48,603 nt of DNA, taken from positions 1 through 48,603 of the forward strand of contig JAUCBJ010006127.1 of assembly GCA_032718475.1 (NCBI GenBank). Reading direction: 5' to 3'. Under the pieces are notes generated by a model that saw nothing but the letters and a program-made list of their open reading frames with translations, did not search any database and was not told where the DNA came from. The position numbers and the translations under genes were made by a program. Positions 13,150 to 23,474 of the stretch are shown here, piece after piece. How positions within the stretch are numbered: position 1 is the first letter of the stretch; every line of letters begins with the position of its first letter. The DNA is from Nemertoderma westbladi (lineage: Eukaryota > Xenacoelomorpha > Nemertodermatida > Nemertodermatidae).

Positions 13150-13390
13150 CTTCAGATATTGTTTGCACCTTGTCCTTCTCTTCTTGCAGCCGTCTACTGA
13201 GTGTCTCATTGGCCAGTCGTTCTCGAGTTAGACTGGCTAGGAGTCTCTTACGCTCCTGAACCAATAGTAGCGCCGCGACTCCGTGGTTAACCGGCCCCGC
13301 AGCCCCCAGAGTTTCGGGTGCGGGGATGTTCTCTTTCAGTTCCGCGTTCTCTTTATCTAGTTTTAAGCGTTCCTTTCGCTCGAATTCCAA
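13150..13390 (-). CDS. CTTNBP2NL: CTTNBP2NL-like exon 4 (coiled coil)
   Basis: Residues 155-234 plus the first base of codon 235. The acceptor is CTTTTAG before TTGGAATTC, giving LEFERKERLKLDKENAELKE, which matches human LEFEKSQVKKFEKEQKKLSS. The donor is GAAG followed by GTAATT, phase 1. The middle, PAPETLGAAGPVNHGVAALL, is a less charged insertion. The heptad-rich LLVQERKRLLASLTRERLAN then resumes, equivalent to SRHKQLSSMLVLECKKA. Confidence 0.87.
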
Positions 13391-14829
13391 CTAAAAGTAA
13401 AATAATATAATTACCACGGGGTTATGCGAAAATAGCCGGTCAGAGTTATAATAATTAATATTAAGTAACTTATTTTAGGTAGTAAACAATAAATGCGAAA
13501 TGTGAACATTTTCATAAATATTTATTTTACAAAAGAATGTATACTTTCCCCTACTTTACCCTATTTTACGCTGCCCCGTAGCACTGTAGGCAGGGTTTTT
13601 GTGAAACACTGTGAAAATTTTCTGAACGGTTAGAACAAATATAGAAAATCTAAATTTTGTTTAGGAAACCAAAACAATTTTCTCAATGAATTTAGAAAGT
13701 GAAAAGTAAGCCATCATGCAATACTGTTGTATTGCTTGTTTTCTACTTTACTTTTCCTACTGTAAATCCTGCAATCTTAGCCCCCCCCCCCCCCCCCCCA
13801 CCTGTAATTTGGTACTTTGGTAAACTAAAGCCATTTTATTGGGAAGGAATACTCCACATCAGAAAGGGCCAAAAAATAAAAATATGATTTTGGGTTAAAT
13901 GCGTTTAAAGTACTTGTTGTTGAAATTCAATTAAATTCGATTCCAATTATGTTCACAATGCTTTTCTACTTTAGTATCATTTATTATGTTGGCAGAATAA
14001 TTATTAATATTATTTTATCATCATAATTATTAACCAGCCATTATTTTCCTTGAAAAGTGCGAAAGAGATACTATTAAATATTTTGTCATGTAATCCACCA
14101 TTCTGATTCCACAAAACAGGTTGTGAAGAAATAACTAAGTCAAAAAATTTCTTAATGAATTCATTTCATTATAATCCACAATGAATGTTACACTTTAATA
14201 AATCTACTGATTTGGATTTTGGGGCCGTACCAGTAAGCATTACAAAATGCTTAAATTCGAGCCATTGCCACCCTCACCCCCACACCCACTAACTTTTGAA
14301 CTACATCAACAAACGGTTTGAAGTTTTGAAATCCTTATATAAATCAGCACTAGAAGGGATTGTAATTGGAAAGTTGACCCTTTTTTCGAATTAGTGACCC
14401 CCCCCCCCCCCCCCTTCTTAAATCGATGCATTTCATCATTTATATTAATGCACTTTATTTTAAAGACAGGGGGTGACGGGCGGGGGGTGCGGACATATAC
14501 ATCGGCCACTCCAGTAGGATGCATCGCCGACTGACCCCGCAACAGTTAGACCTGCTCAGTTCGCCGTCAGCCACGTACCAGTAACTAGGGGTGTCCCGGA
14601 ATTCCGTTCCGGCCGGAATTCCGGCGGTTTTTGCCCGATTCCGGTTCCGGCCGGAATGGGGTCAATTCCGGCCGGAATTTTACCGGAATTACCAGGTTCC
14701 TAACTGATTTGATAATTGCAATTAGTTTGTTAAATTATTATCAACATTTATATATTTTTTCAACATTATTACCAATTAGTTTAAGATACTTTTCAACACT
14801 TGTAAAAAAGTATATAAACAAAGTTTTCT

Positions 14830-14995
14830 TTGACCGTTAGAGCTAATGCTCCTGGTTAGGCTGATGCACCCTGGTTAGCCCCTTCAATCCATTCGTGCCG
14901 AATCGAAAACTGCCTTGGCCCACATGCTGGGATCGAACCCACGACCTCCAGATAGATTGGAAATCAATGCAACCACTACACCAAAGTGGAACCTA
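14830..14995 (-). repeat. tRNA-derived SINE / tRNA-like sequence
   Basis: On the minus strand 14989-14919 has an A-box-like TGTAGTGGTTGC, a loop TTTCCAA and a perfect B box GGTTCGATCC (14939-14930), spaced as in a tRNA. The acceptor stem pairs only partly (CCAC/GTGG) and no intact anticodon stem is convincing, so it is a SINE head or tRNA pseudogene rather than a functional tRNA. Nearby 15149-15250 has two further GCTCCA(C/T)TGGTAA-like A-box remnants. Confidence 0.55.
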
Positions 14996-15539
14996 ACTAA
15001 CCTATGTATCGAGGAAAAATTCACAGCCACCCTGTTTATTACCATCTGTAGTATTCATATACAATTCACAATAACCCTTTTAATTTACATTAACTAATTA
15101 AACCCTTTGTCGTTCTGAAGATATTTTATGAAATGCATCATTAGGTCCCCGTGCTCCACTGGTAAGGCGTAAGTCGTTTTCAGATTTTGTCTTAGTCAGA
15201 ATGTCAAAATGAATGCCTCCTGGCTCCATTGGTAACACAAGTCATAAGTCATTTGATGTATAAGGTGCGTCTCACATTTACTGCATATTTATACCCAAAG
15301 TAACCAATCACAGGCCTCTTGCCGGATATAACACATGAGTCATATGTAAAAAGATGGAACATGGGACATAATCACAGTCGTAACTTACGATTTACCATTG
15401 GAGACGCTCCCATTGAAACCAATGTGTTCCATAATTTATTCTGTCTTAAGACGACATAAAGACTTACCAGTGGAGACGGTCATTAAATAGGGGTTCTTCC
15501 AATTTGCTTATAAAATGACGTTTTTTAGATTGATTTTAC

Positions 15540-16255
15540 ATTATTTTACATTGATCTTACAATATTTTACATTGATTTTTTACATTATTTTACATTGATT
15601 TTTTACATTATTTTACATTGAATTGAAATTATTTTAAATAGAATTGAAATTATTTTAAATAGAATTTAAATTATTTTACATTGAATTTAAATTATTTTAC
15701 ATTGAATTTAAATTATTTTACATTGAATTTAAAATATTTTACATTGAATTTAAATTATTTTACATTGAATTTAAATTATTTTACATTGAATTTAAAATAT
15801 TTTACATTGAATTTAAATTATTTTACATTGAATTTAAATTATTTTACATTGAATTTAAATTATTTTACATTGAATTTAAATTATTTTACATTGAATTTAA
15901 AATATTTTACATTGAATTTAAATTATTTTACATTGAATTTAAATTATTTTACATTGAATTTAAATTATTTTACATTGAATTTAAATTATTTTACATTGAA
16001 TTTAAATTATTTTACATTGAATTTAAATTATTTTACATTGAATTTAAAATATTTTACATTGAATTTAAATTATTTTACATTGAATTTAAATTATTTTACA
16101 TTGAATTTAAATCATTTCACATTGAATTTAAATTATTTTACAGTGAATTTAAAATATTTTACATTGAATTTAAATTATTTTACATTGAATTTAAATTATT
16201 TTACATTGAATTTAAATTATTTTACATTGAATTTATATAATTTATCATTGATTTA
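15540..16255. repeat. 21-bp tandem repeat, about 30 copies
   Basis: The unit ATTTTACATTGAATTTAAA(A/T)T repeats head to tail, very uniform at 15660-16225 and decayed at both ends. Because 21 is a multiple of 3, one frame stays open for 198 codons, but the seven-residue repeat LNYFTLN has no sign of being a gene. It sits inside the hAT-like element. Confidence 0.9.
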
Positions 16256-17269
16256 TATTATTTTTACTTTGAATTAATTATTAAATAATATGAAAATACT
16301 ATGTTTGGTAATGTCCAACATAACATATAGGATTACCCCTAAAGCTTTGCAGCTTATTTCCAAGGGGGTCCTTTATGTTACTTGGTTACAAATACAATAT
16401 TACACTACTTTAACCTAAAACCAATATAAAACGTAATTACACTACATACAGGTCCTGCGAGTTGTCGTTAGTTTAGTCCTGCGTCGTAGGTGTTGCATAA
16501 TGCAGTAGTTTTTTTTCTATTTACAGCAAATCTGTAAATCTGTAACATGCTCCTTTCCCTTAAAAACACCAGGATATTGCACTAAAGGACCTAATGACGC
16601 GAAACCCCATTAGGTTTTTGGTTAACGTAGGTTTTTAGGTATGAGTCTAAATGCTAAAAACCTAACTTTTAGCCAAGGTTATAGATTTTAGAAAAAAATT
16701 ATATTGAATTCCCTGCCATTCAATGCCGAAGTACCATCCCGTCCCCATAATAGGCCATAACGGGCCAGGCCATTCTCCACTCCACCCACCTCAATTCCCC
16801 CAAGGTTCTGATTCATCTCATTATCAAACTTAGCTTTAGAAATTAAAAAAAATTCATTTGTTTCACAACAAAATTATAAAGTTTCATGGGTCATTTAGTG
16901 TATTTCACTAATTATAGAAAATTCCGGTTCCGGCCGGAATTCCGGACGGAATATTCCGGCATGTTGAATTCCGCTTCGGTTCCGGCCGGAATCAAAATAT
17001 CGATTCCGGGACATCCCTGCCAGTAACCACAGCATTCATCGCCATTATCTAGACCCGTTGTCATTCAGGAATGTCAATGACTGACAACCAGGTTTCCTCT
17101 CGCCCGCCGCGACTACCAAAGAACAAGATCATGCTCAGGTTGGTCAATTCTACGATGGCAGTGGCCAGCTAGACACATCCGTGGTGCCTGCAGGATGCAC
17201 CTGGATTTTGGTGAAAAGGTTTTATCTTTGCCCGTAACACCGGTAAGAATAATCACAATTCAGACCCAC

Positions 17270-17377
17270 TTGTTGTTTAAGATGCTCCCTATCTTTTTCC
17301 AGTAGATAAGTGACGTCATCACCTTGTGCTTGATCTTGTGCATGTTTCTGTTTCTCTTCTTGTAATGTCGCCACAAC
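17270..17377 (-). CDS. CTTNBP2NL: CTTNBP2NL-like exon 3 (most conserved block)
   Basis: Residues 119-154 (36 codons, phase 0 at both ends), too short to stand out as an open frame by itself. The acceptor is ATTATTAG before GTTGTGGCG; the donor follows LKQQ as GTGGGT. The sequence KHAQDQAQGDDVTYLLEKDR matches human RHAQDTAEGDDVTYMLEKER almost residue for residue, the best single piece of evidence for the gene's identity. The exon lies between the hAT-like element ending at 17019 and a GCGGACAGTAGC C-rich repeat at 17660-17815. Confidence 0.9.
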
Positions 17378-17659
17378 CTAATAATAAAAAAACAGGGTAA
17401 TTTTTGTTTCAATACTTAGAAAACTACTAATCTACTAAAAATCTACTAAAATCTAACTAAAAAATACTAATCTAACAAAAACAATAGGCCCCTAACGAAA
17501 GTCAAGAATATATATATACACACCACAAAAGTTTAAAATGCATGTTTGGAACGGACAGTTAGACCTACATAAGTCACATAAGTGAAATAATAAGATAAAA
17601 GTTAAACGTAAATTGAAGGGTTCTAGGAAAGTTCGTAGACTGTACAGTACAATAGCCTC

Positions 17660-17815
17660 TCGGATGCGGACAGCTGCACCCAGCAGCAGCAGCACCCCCC
17701 CCCCCCCCCGAGGCGGACAGTAGCACACCACCCCACCCGGACAGTAGCACCCCCCACCCCACCCGGACGCGCGGACAGTAGCCCCCCCCCCCCCGGACGC
17801 GGACAGTAGCAAACT
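17660..17815. repeat. C-rich GCGGACAGTAGC degenerate tandem repeat
   Basis: Four or five units of GCGGACAGTAGC separated by C-runs and CACCCCACCCGG. Two of the C-runs are 15 and 13 nt (17695-17709, 17782-17794). Gly/Trp-rich minus-strand frames here are artefacts of this repeat. Confidence 0.8.
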
Positions 17816-18104
17816 AATTTGACAAAATGAATTACAAACAATAATTTGAAATATTCATACATTTGACCTGACATCAAACATTCGTCAATACAATTAGCTA
17901 TTCAAATTCTAGAATTTTAGTTAAATAAAAAATAACAAATAAATATTAAGACTTGAATTGGTTACTACTAATCATCCTTAATAGTAATAATAATAGCGCC
18001 CTATGTTCTAGACGCTTAAAAAAGGAGCTGCAGTGAGCAATTCAAATATTACGGCTCTCTATCTACCAAGCAAACATGGCGACCCAAAAGAGACTCCTCT
18101 TTGA

Positions 18105-21100
18105 ATTCGATAGCTGCTACCCGAGGGTAGGGGTGGGCGCTACTCCTATCTGCTACCCGAAGGTATAGGGGTGGGCGCTACTCCTATCTGCTACCCGAAG
18201 GTAGGGGTGGGTGCGACTCCTATCTGCTACCCGAGGGTAGGGGTGGGCGCTACTCCTATCTGCTACCCGAGGGTAGGGGTGGGCGCTACTCCTATCTGCT
18301 ACCCGAAGGTATAGGGGTGGGCGCTACTCCTATCTGCTACCCGAAGGTATAGGGGTGGGCGCTACTCCTATCTGCTACCCGAAGGTATAGGGGTGGGCGC
18401 TACTCCTATCTGCTACCCGAAGGTATAGGGGTGGGCGCTACTCCTATCTGCTACCCGAAGGTAGGGGTGGGTGCGACTCCTATCTGCTACCCGAGGGTAG
18501 GGGTGGGCGCTACTCCTATCTGCTACCCGAGGGTAGGGGTGGGCGCTACTCCTATCTGCTACCCGAAGGTATAGGGGTGGGCGCTACTCCTATCTGCTAC
18601 CCGAAGGTATAGGGGTGGGCGCTACTCCTATCTGCTACCCGAAGGTATAGGGGTGGGCGCTACTCCTATCTGCTACCCGAGGGTAGGGGTAGGCGCTACT
18701 CCTATCTGCTACCCGAAGATATAGGGGTCGGCGCTAATCCTATCTGCTACCCGAGGTAGGGGTGGGCGCTAATCCTATCTGCTACCCGAAGGTATAGGGG
18801 TGGGCGCTACTCCTATCTGCTACCCGAGGGTAGGGGTGGGCGCTACTCCTATCTGCTACCCTAAGGTAGGGGTGGGCGCTACTCCTATCTGCTACCCGAG
18901 GGTAGGGGTGGGCGCTACTCCTATCTGCTACCCGAGGGTAGGGGTGGGCGCTACTCCTATCTGCTACCCGAAGGTATAGGGGTGGGCGCTAATCCTATCT
19001 GCTACCCGAGGTAGGGGTGGGCGCTAATCCTATCTGCTACCCGAAGGTATAGGGGTGGGCGCTACTCCTATCTGCTACCCGAGGGTAGGGGTGGGCGCTA
19101 CTCCTATCTGCTACCCTAAGGTAGGGGTGGGCGCTACTCCTATCTACTACCCGAGGGTAGGGGTGGGCGCTACTCCTATCTGCTACCCGAGGGTAGGGGT
19201 GGGCGCTACTCCTATCTGCTACCCGAGGGTAGGGGTGGGCGCTACTCCTATCTGCTACCCGAAGGTATAGGGGTGGGCGCTAATCCTATCTGTTACCCGA
19301 GGGTAGGGGTGGGCGCTACTCCTATCTGCTACCCGAGGGTAGGGGTGGACGCTACTCCTATCTGCTACCCGAAGGTAGGGGTTGGCGATACTCATATCTG
19401 CTACCCGAGGGTAGGGGTGGGCGCTACTCCTATCTGCTACCCGAGGGTAGGGGTGGGCGCTACTCCTATCTGCTACCCGAGGGTAGGGGTGGGCGCTACT
19501 CTTATCTGCTACCCGAAGGTATAGGGGTGGGCGCTAATCCATCTGCTACCCGAGGGTAGGGGTGGGCCCTATTCCTATCTTCTACCCGGAGGTAGGGGTG
19601 GGCGCTACTCCTATCTGCTATGCGAGGGTAGGGGTGGGCGCTACTACTATCTGCTACCCTAAGGTAGGGGTGGGCGCTACTCCTATCTGCTACCCGAGGG
19701 TAGGGGTGGGCGCTACTCCTATCTGCTACCCGAGGGTAGGGGTGGGCGCTACTCCTATCTGCTACCCGAAGGTATAGGGGTGGGCGCTAATCCTATCTGC
19801 TACCCGAGGTAGGGGTGGGCGCTAATCCTATCTGCTACCCGAAGGTATAGGGGTGGGCGCTACTCCTATCTGCTACCCGAGGGTAGGGGTGGGCGCTACT
19901 CCTATCTGCTACCCTAAGGTAGGGGTGGGCGCTACTCCTATCTGCTACCCGAGGGTAGGGGTGGGCGCTACTCCTATCTGCTACCCGAGGGTAGGGGTGG
20001 GCGCTACTCCTATCTGCTACCCGAGGGTAGGGGTGGGCGCTACTCCTATCTGCTACCCGAAGGTATAGGGGTGGGCGCTAATCCTATCTGTTACCCGAGG
20101 GTAGGGGTGGGCGCTACTCCTATCTGCTACCCGAGGGTAGGGGTGGACGCTACTCCTATCTGCTACCCGAAGGTAGGGGTTGGCGATACTCATATCTGCT
20201 ACCCGAGGGTAGGGGTGGGCGCTACTCCTATCTGCTACCCGAGGGTAGGGGTGGGCGCTACTCCTATCTGCTACCCGAGGGTAGGGGTGGGCGCTACTCC
20301 TATCTGCTACCCGAAGGTATAGGGGTGGGCGCTAATCCTATCTGCTACCCGAGGGTAGGGGTGGGCCCTATTCCTATCTTCTACCCGAAGGTAGGGGTGG
20401 GCGCTACTCCTATCTGCTATGCGAGGGTAGGGGTGGGCGCTACTCCTATCTGCTACCCGAGGGTAGGGGTGGGCGCTACTACTATCTGCTACCCGAGGGT
20501 AGGGGTTGGCGCTACTCCTATCTGCGACCCGAGGGTAGGGGTGGGCGCTACTCCTATCTGCTACCCGAGGGTAGGGGTGGGCGCTACTCCTATCTGCTAC
20601 CCGAGGGTAGGGGTGGGCGCTACTCCTATCTGCTACCCGAAGGTATAGGGGTGGGCGCTACTCCTATCTGCTACCCGAGGGTAGGGGTGGGCGCTACTCC
20701 TATCTGCTACCCGAGGGTAGGGGTTGGCGCTACTACTATCTGCCACCCGAAGGTAGGGGTGGGCGCTACTCATATCTGCTACCCGAGGGTAGGGGTGGGC
20801 GCTACTCCTATCTGCTACCCGAGGGTAGGGGTGGGCGCTACTCCTATCTGCTACCCGAGGGTAGGGGTGGCGCTACTCCTATCTGCTACCCGAGGGTAGG
20901 GGTGGGCCCTATTCCTATCTTCTACCCGAAGGTAGGGGTGGGCGCTACTCCTATCTGCTATGCGAGGGTAGGGGTGGGCGCTACTACTATCTGCTACCCG
21001 AGGGTAGGGGTGGGCGCTACTCATATCTGCTACCCGAGGGTAGGGGTGGGCGCTACTCATATCTGCTACCCGAGTGTAGGAGTGGGCGCTACTCCTATCC
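18105..21100. repeat. 36-bp minisatellite, about 80 copies, with higher-order repeat
   Basis: Unit GGGTAGGGGTGGGCGCTACT CCTATCTGCTACCCGA (36 bp), with a 38-bp variant (AAGGTATAGGGG) scattered through. Variant positions recur at a spacing of 798 bp (for example 18982-19777 against 19780-20570), so a block of about 22 units has been duplicated. Frames of 70-107 codons with repeat GVGATPICYPRV arise because 36 is divisible by 3; the 38-bp variants break them. It lies in CTTNBP2NL-like intron 2. Confidence 0.92.
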
Positions 21101-21109
21101 CTTGCTTTG

Positions 21110-21670
21110 ATCCCAGTAATTTACCAGGTTTATCGACTCCAGTGGATGAAAGGCTGAGTGGACCGGATCCTGGCGGGGCTGAACTTACAACCAACAGATT
21201 GTAGACCCGGCGCTCAACCTGAAGACTAAATTCTTTCGAGCCACAGTGGAAAGTGTATTTTTATACGGGGGTGAGACCTGGACACTAACGAAATCACTTG
21301 AACAACGAATTGATGGTTGCTACACAAGACTACAAAGGGCAGCCCTAAACATCAGCTGGAGACAACACATGACAAATGCCGAGCTTTATGGTACAATACC
21401 ACCTGTATCAACCACCCTCCGTGAACGCAGATTAAGATTCAGTGGGCACTGCTGGCGAAGTAAAGACGAGGTCATACCAGATCTACTTTTCTGGCAACCA
21501 ACTCATGGAAAACGTAGTCGTGGACGACCGGCCATAACATATATAGATCAACTTGAAAGGGATACTGAACTTGGGAGAAACGAAATTGCGACAACTATGG
21601 AGAATCGGGAAGCCTGGAAGGATCTAATTTCCACTGTCCGAGTTCGCTCGACCTAGTAGTAGTAGTAATT
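21110..21670 (+). pseudogene. 5'-truncated LINE, C-terminal part of reverse transcriptase ORF
   Basis: An open frame at 21246-21656 encodes the C-terminal region typical of RTE/craniofacial-development-protein-2-like LINE ORFs: VFLYGGETWTLTKSLEQRID, RRLRFSGHCWRSKDEV, FWQPTHGKRSRGRPAITYID. Upstream, 21110-21245 is the same element with a stop (TAG near 21202). The 3' end is GTTCGCTCGACC followed by four TAG/GTA repeats, a short microsatellite tail. It begins where the 36-bp minisatellite ends and stops about 20 nt from CTTNBP2NL-like exon 2. A second copy with the same 3' end lies at 29387-29735. Confidence 0.75.
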
Positions 21671-21689
21671 CATTTAAATATAATATCAC

Positions 21690-21923
21690 CTGATCATGCT
21701 GCTGCTGTAGAAAACCTAGTTGCTCCGCCATGTTCCTTTGAATTTCGTGGTGTTTGCGAAGAAAATTATCCAAATACTCGGTAGATGGCGTATCGGATTC
21801 CACGCACGCCGATCCCGTAGAAGGATGGCCGTAGGTAACAACGTCCCGATGTAATGCGTGTACCGGTTCCGTAAACATTCTCCCGTATCTTTTACGAGTC
21901 ATTTGCATGCGAACTTTATCATG
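21690..21923 (-). CDS. CTTNBP2NL: CTTNBP2NL-like exon 2 (coiled coil)
   Basis: Residues 41-118 (78 codons, phase 0 at both ends). The acceptor is TTTACAG before CATGATAAAG and the donor is CAG followed by GTGATA. The exon carries KRYGRMFTEPVHALHRDV, matching human ERYGKYNISDPLMALQRDFE. Then comes a divergent Ser/Thr/Glu linker of about 25 residues, then LRKHHEIQRNMAEQLGFLQQ, matching MKQCKNMQERMLSQLAAAES. The 3' end of a LINE fragment with a TAG-repeat tail lies only about 20 nt beyond the donor in the intron, so the insertion just missed the exon. Confidence 0.88.
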
Positions 21924-21999
21924 CTGTAAATAAAATAAACATCTAAAGGTACCTGTACGCAATATTACTTTCATTAAATAATATATATCGGACAGCCGA

Positions 22000-23474
22000 T
22001 ATTTATTTATTTAGTATATATGAATTAATGGTATAAATTATAGATTCCTTCCACATTTTTCCACTTCTGAACAAAAAAAAACATTATTAAATCTTATAAG
22101 CTTATTTTATTGTCAGATAAATTAATGAGGTAAAACACAAAATCAAATATATAGTCCTTTAAACTGTACAAAGAAACTCAAAAAGTTATTAAACCAGTTA
22201 TCCTTTCAATCATCCGGAACAAATTGACAGCAGATTTAAAATGCCCTTGGACATTTTCTATTCATTTTTTTTATTTAGTGTTTTAAAATTAAGACATATG
22301 TTATCCGTATAATTAACAAGTTTTTAAAAAGTAAAAATTTCTAATAAATAACAAAAACTAATACTAATTGCAATATTAACATTAAAATTTTTCAGTTTCT
22401 TGAAGGTAGCATTCCGAGTGTTTATTTCGAACAAATTAGAAGAGAAAGTAAAACAAATTAACTTCATATAAAATGTATATATCATATATAATGTATTTGA
22501 GCACCGGTGCTCAACTTATAGCCTCCGCACTAAGCACTAAGGGCTAACCAAGCCAAAATAGCTCCGCACTATAGGGTTGCACAGGTTATGTTCACCGGTG
22601 CTCAATCCGCAGTTAGAAGTTGACGGGAGTAATACCTGCTTCAGTGAAGTTAAAACGGCTATGCATGATGTGCCACGAACGAATGAACCACGAATTATTT
22701 TTTGCGTGGAGTGGAAGCATTCGTATCACATGTGCCACGATCCACGAATGATGAGCCACGAATATATTGACAAGTGAAATCTCACATGCGATACGAATAG
22801 GGTCATTCCATGCTAATTCGACCAATCGGTGTGGCAAGGGTCGGAAATTTTTGACGAAATTTTAACCACTTATCAATTCTAGTGAAAAAACGATGTGGTG
22901 AAAATTTCAGCCGATTTGGTTTAGCCATTCTCGAAATATTGATGTTTTAAATTTGGCGAAATTCCAAAAACCAGTGAAGTACATTATTTGAAGTGGTGTC
23001 TACAGTTGATCTGATTATCAGTTTAATGTTAATTGTATGTGATTCTAAATAAACGATGCCTGAACTTCAATATTTTTATTACTAAATGAATAAACTATTA
23101 ATCAGAAAGTTGTCAGACGATTTCAAAGTTGCCTCGAAAATGCGAATTTTTGAAAAATGTCCACATTTGAGACCTCAGTACATTAGTCTGACAACTAGTT
23201 TATCTGTTATTTTAGTTTTCCCGGTTAGAGTGACTCATACTGATTCGAATCATATAACTTTAGGAGGTAAACTGATAATCAGATAGTCTGTATGACTGAA
23301 TATCTGGGTGAAGAATTTGAAAAATGTCAAAAAATGCAATATTGGAGGCTCTGGTGGAGAGCTCTGATTAAAGCTATGTTCATGAGCTTTTTTACCTGAT
23401 ATCTTTGACACAAAATGAGCGCCATGTCAAAATTTGAAGAGTAAACTAGATGTTCTAGAGTGTGTATGACTCAT
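22000..23474. other. Intron 1 sequence flanking the palindrome
   Basis: No gene seen. CACCGGTGCTCAA occurs twice 90 bp apart (22502, 22592), and GCCACGAA-like motifs cluster at 22670-22760. A short inverted pair TCTGATTATCAGTTTA/TAAACTGATAATCAGA lies at about 23010 and 23268. Confidence 0.55.

Larger units (their letters stand above)
14586..17019. mobile_element. hAT-like DNA element with 8-bp target-site duplication
   Basis: The left end TAGGGGTGTCCCGGAAT (14586) and the complement of the right end, CAGGGATGTCCCGGAAT (17019), are matching terminal inverted repeats of the CAGGG type usual for hAT transposons. The element is flanked by an exact 8-bp duplication CCAGTAAC (14578-14585 and 17020-17027), the hAT target-duplication length. 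CCGG/GGAATTCC-rich subterminal sequence follows each end. Inside are a tRNA-like SINE (14919-14989) and a 21-bp satellite (15540-16250), but no transposase frame. It lies in CTTNBP2NL-like intron 3. Confidence 0.8.

Noticed and set aside
14919-14989. A functional tRNA gene (Gly-UCC-like loop)
   Set aside because: The B box is perfect, but the acceptor and anticodon stems pair poorly and the sequence sits in SINE-like DNA inside a transposon.
15681-16277. A 198-codon plus-strand frame of LNYFTLN repeats
   Set aside because: It is the translation of a 21-bp AT-rich satellite inside a hAT-like element, with no start context, domain or flanking exon.
17492-17877. Gly/Trp-rich minus-strand frames of 62-106 codons
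   Set aside because: Produced by the GCGGACAGTAGC C-rich tandem repeat; three frames are open at once, as expected of a simple repeat.
19055-20899. Several plus-strand frames of 71-107 codons encoding a 12-residue repeat GVGATPICYPRV
   Set aside because: They follow from a 36-bp minisatellite whose period is divisible by 3; 38-bp variants shift the frame every few units, and the array lies in an intron.
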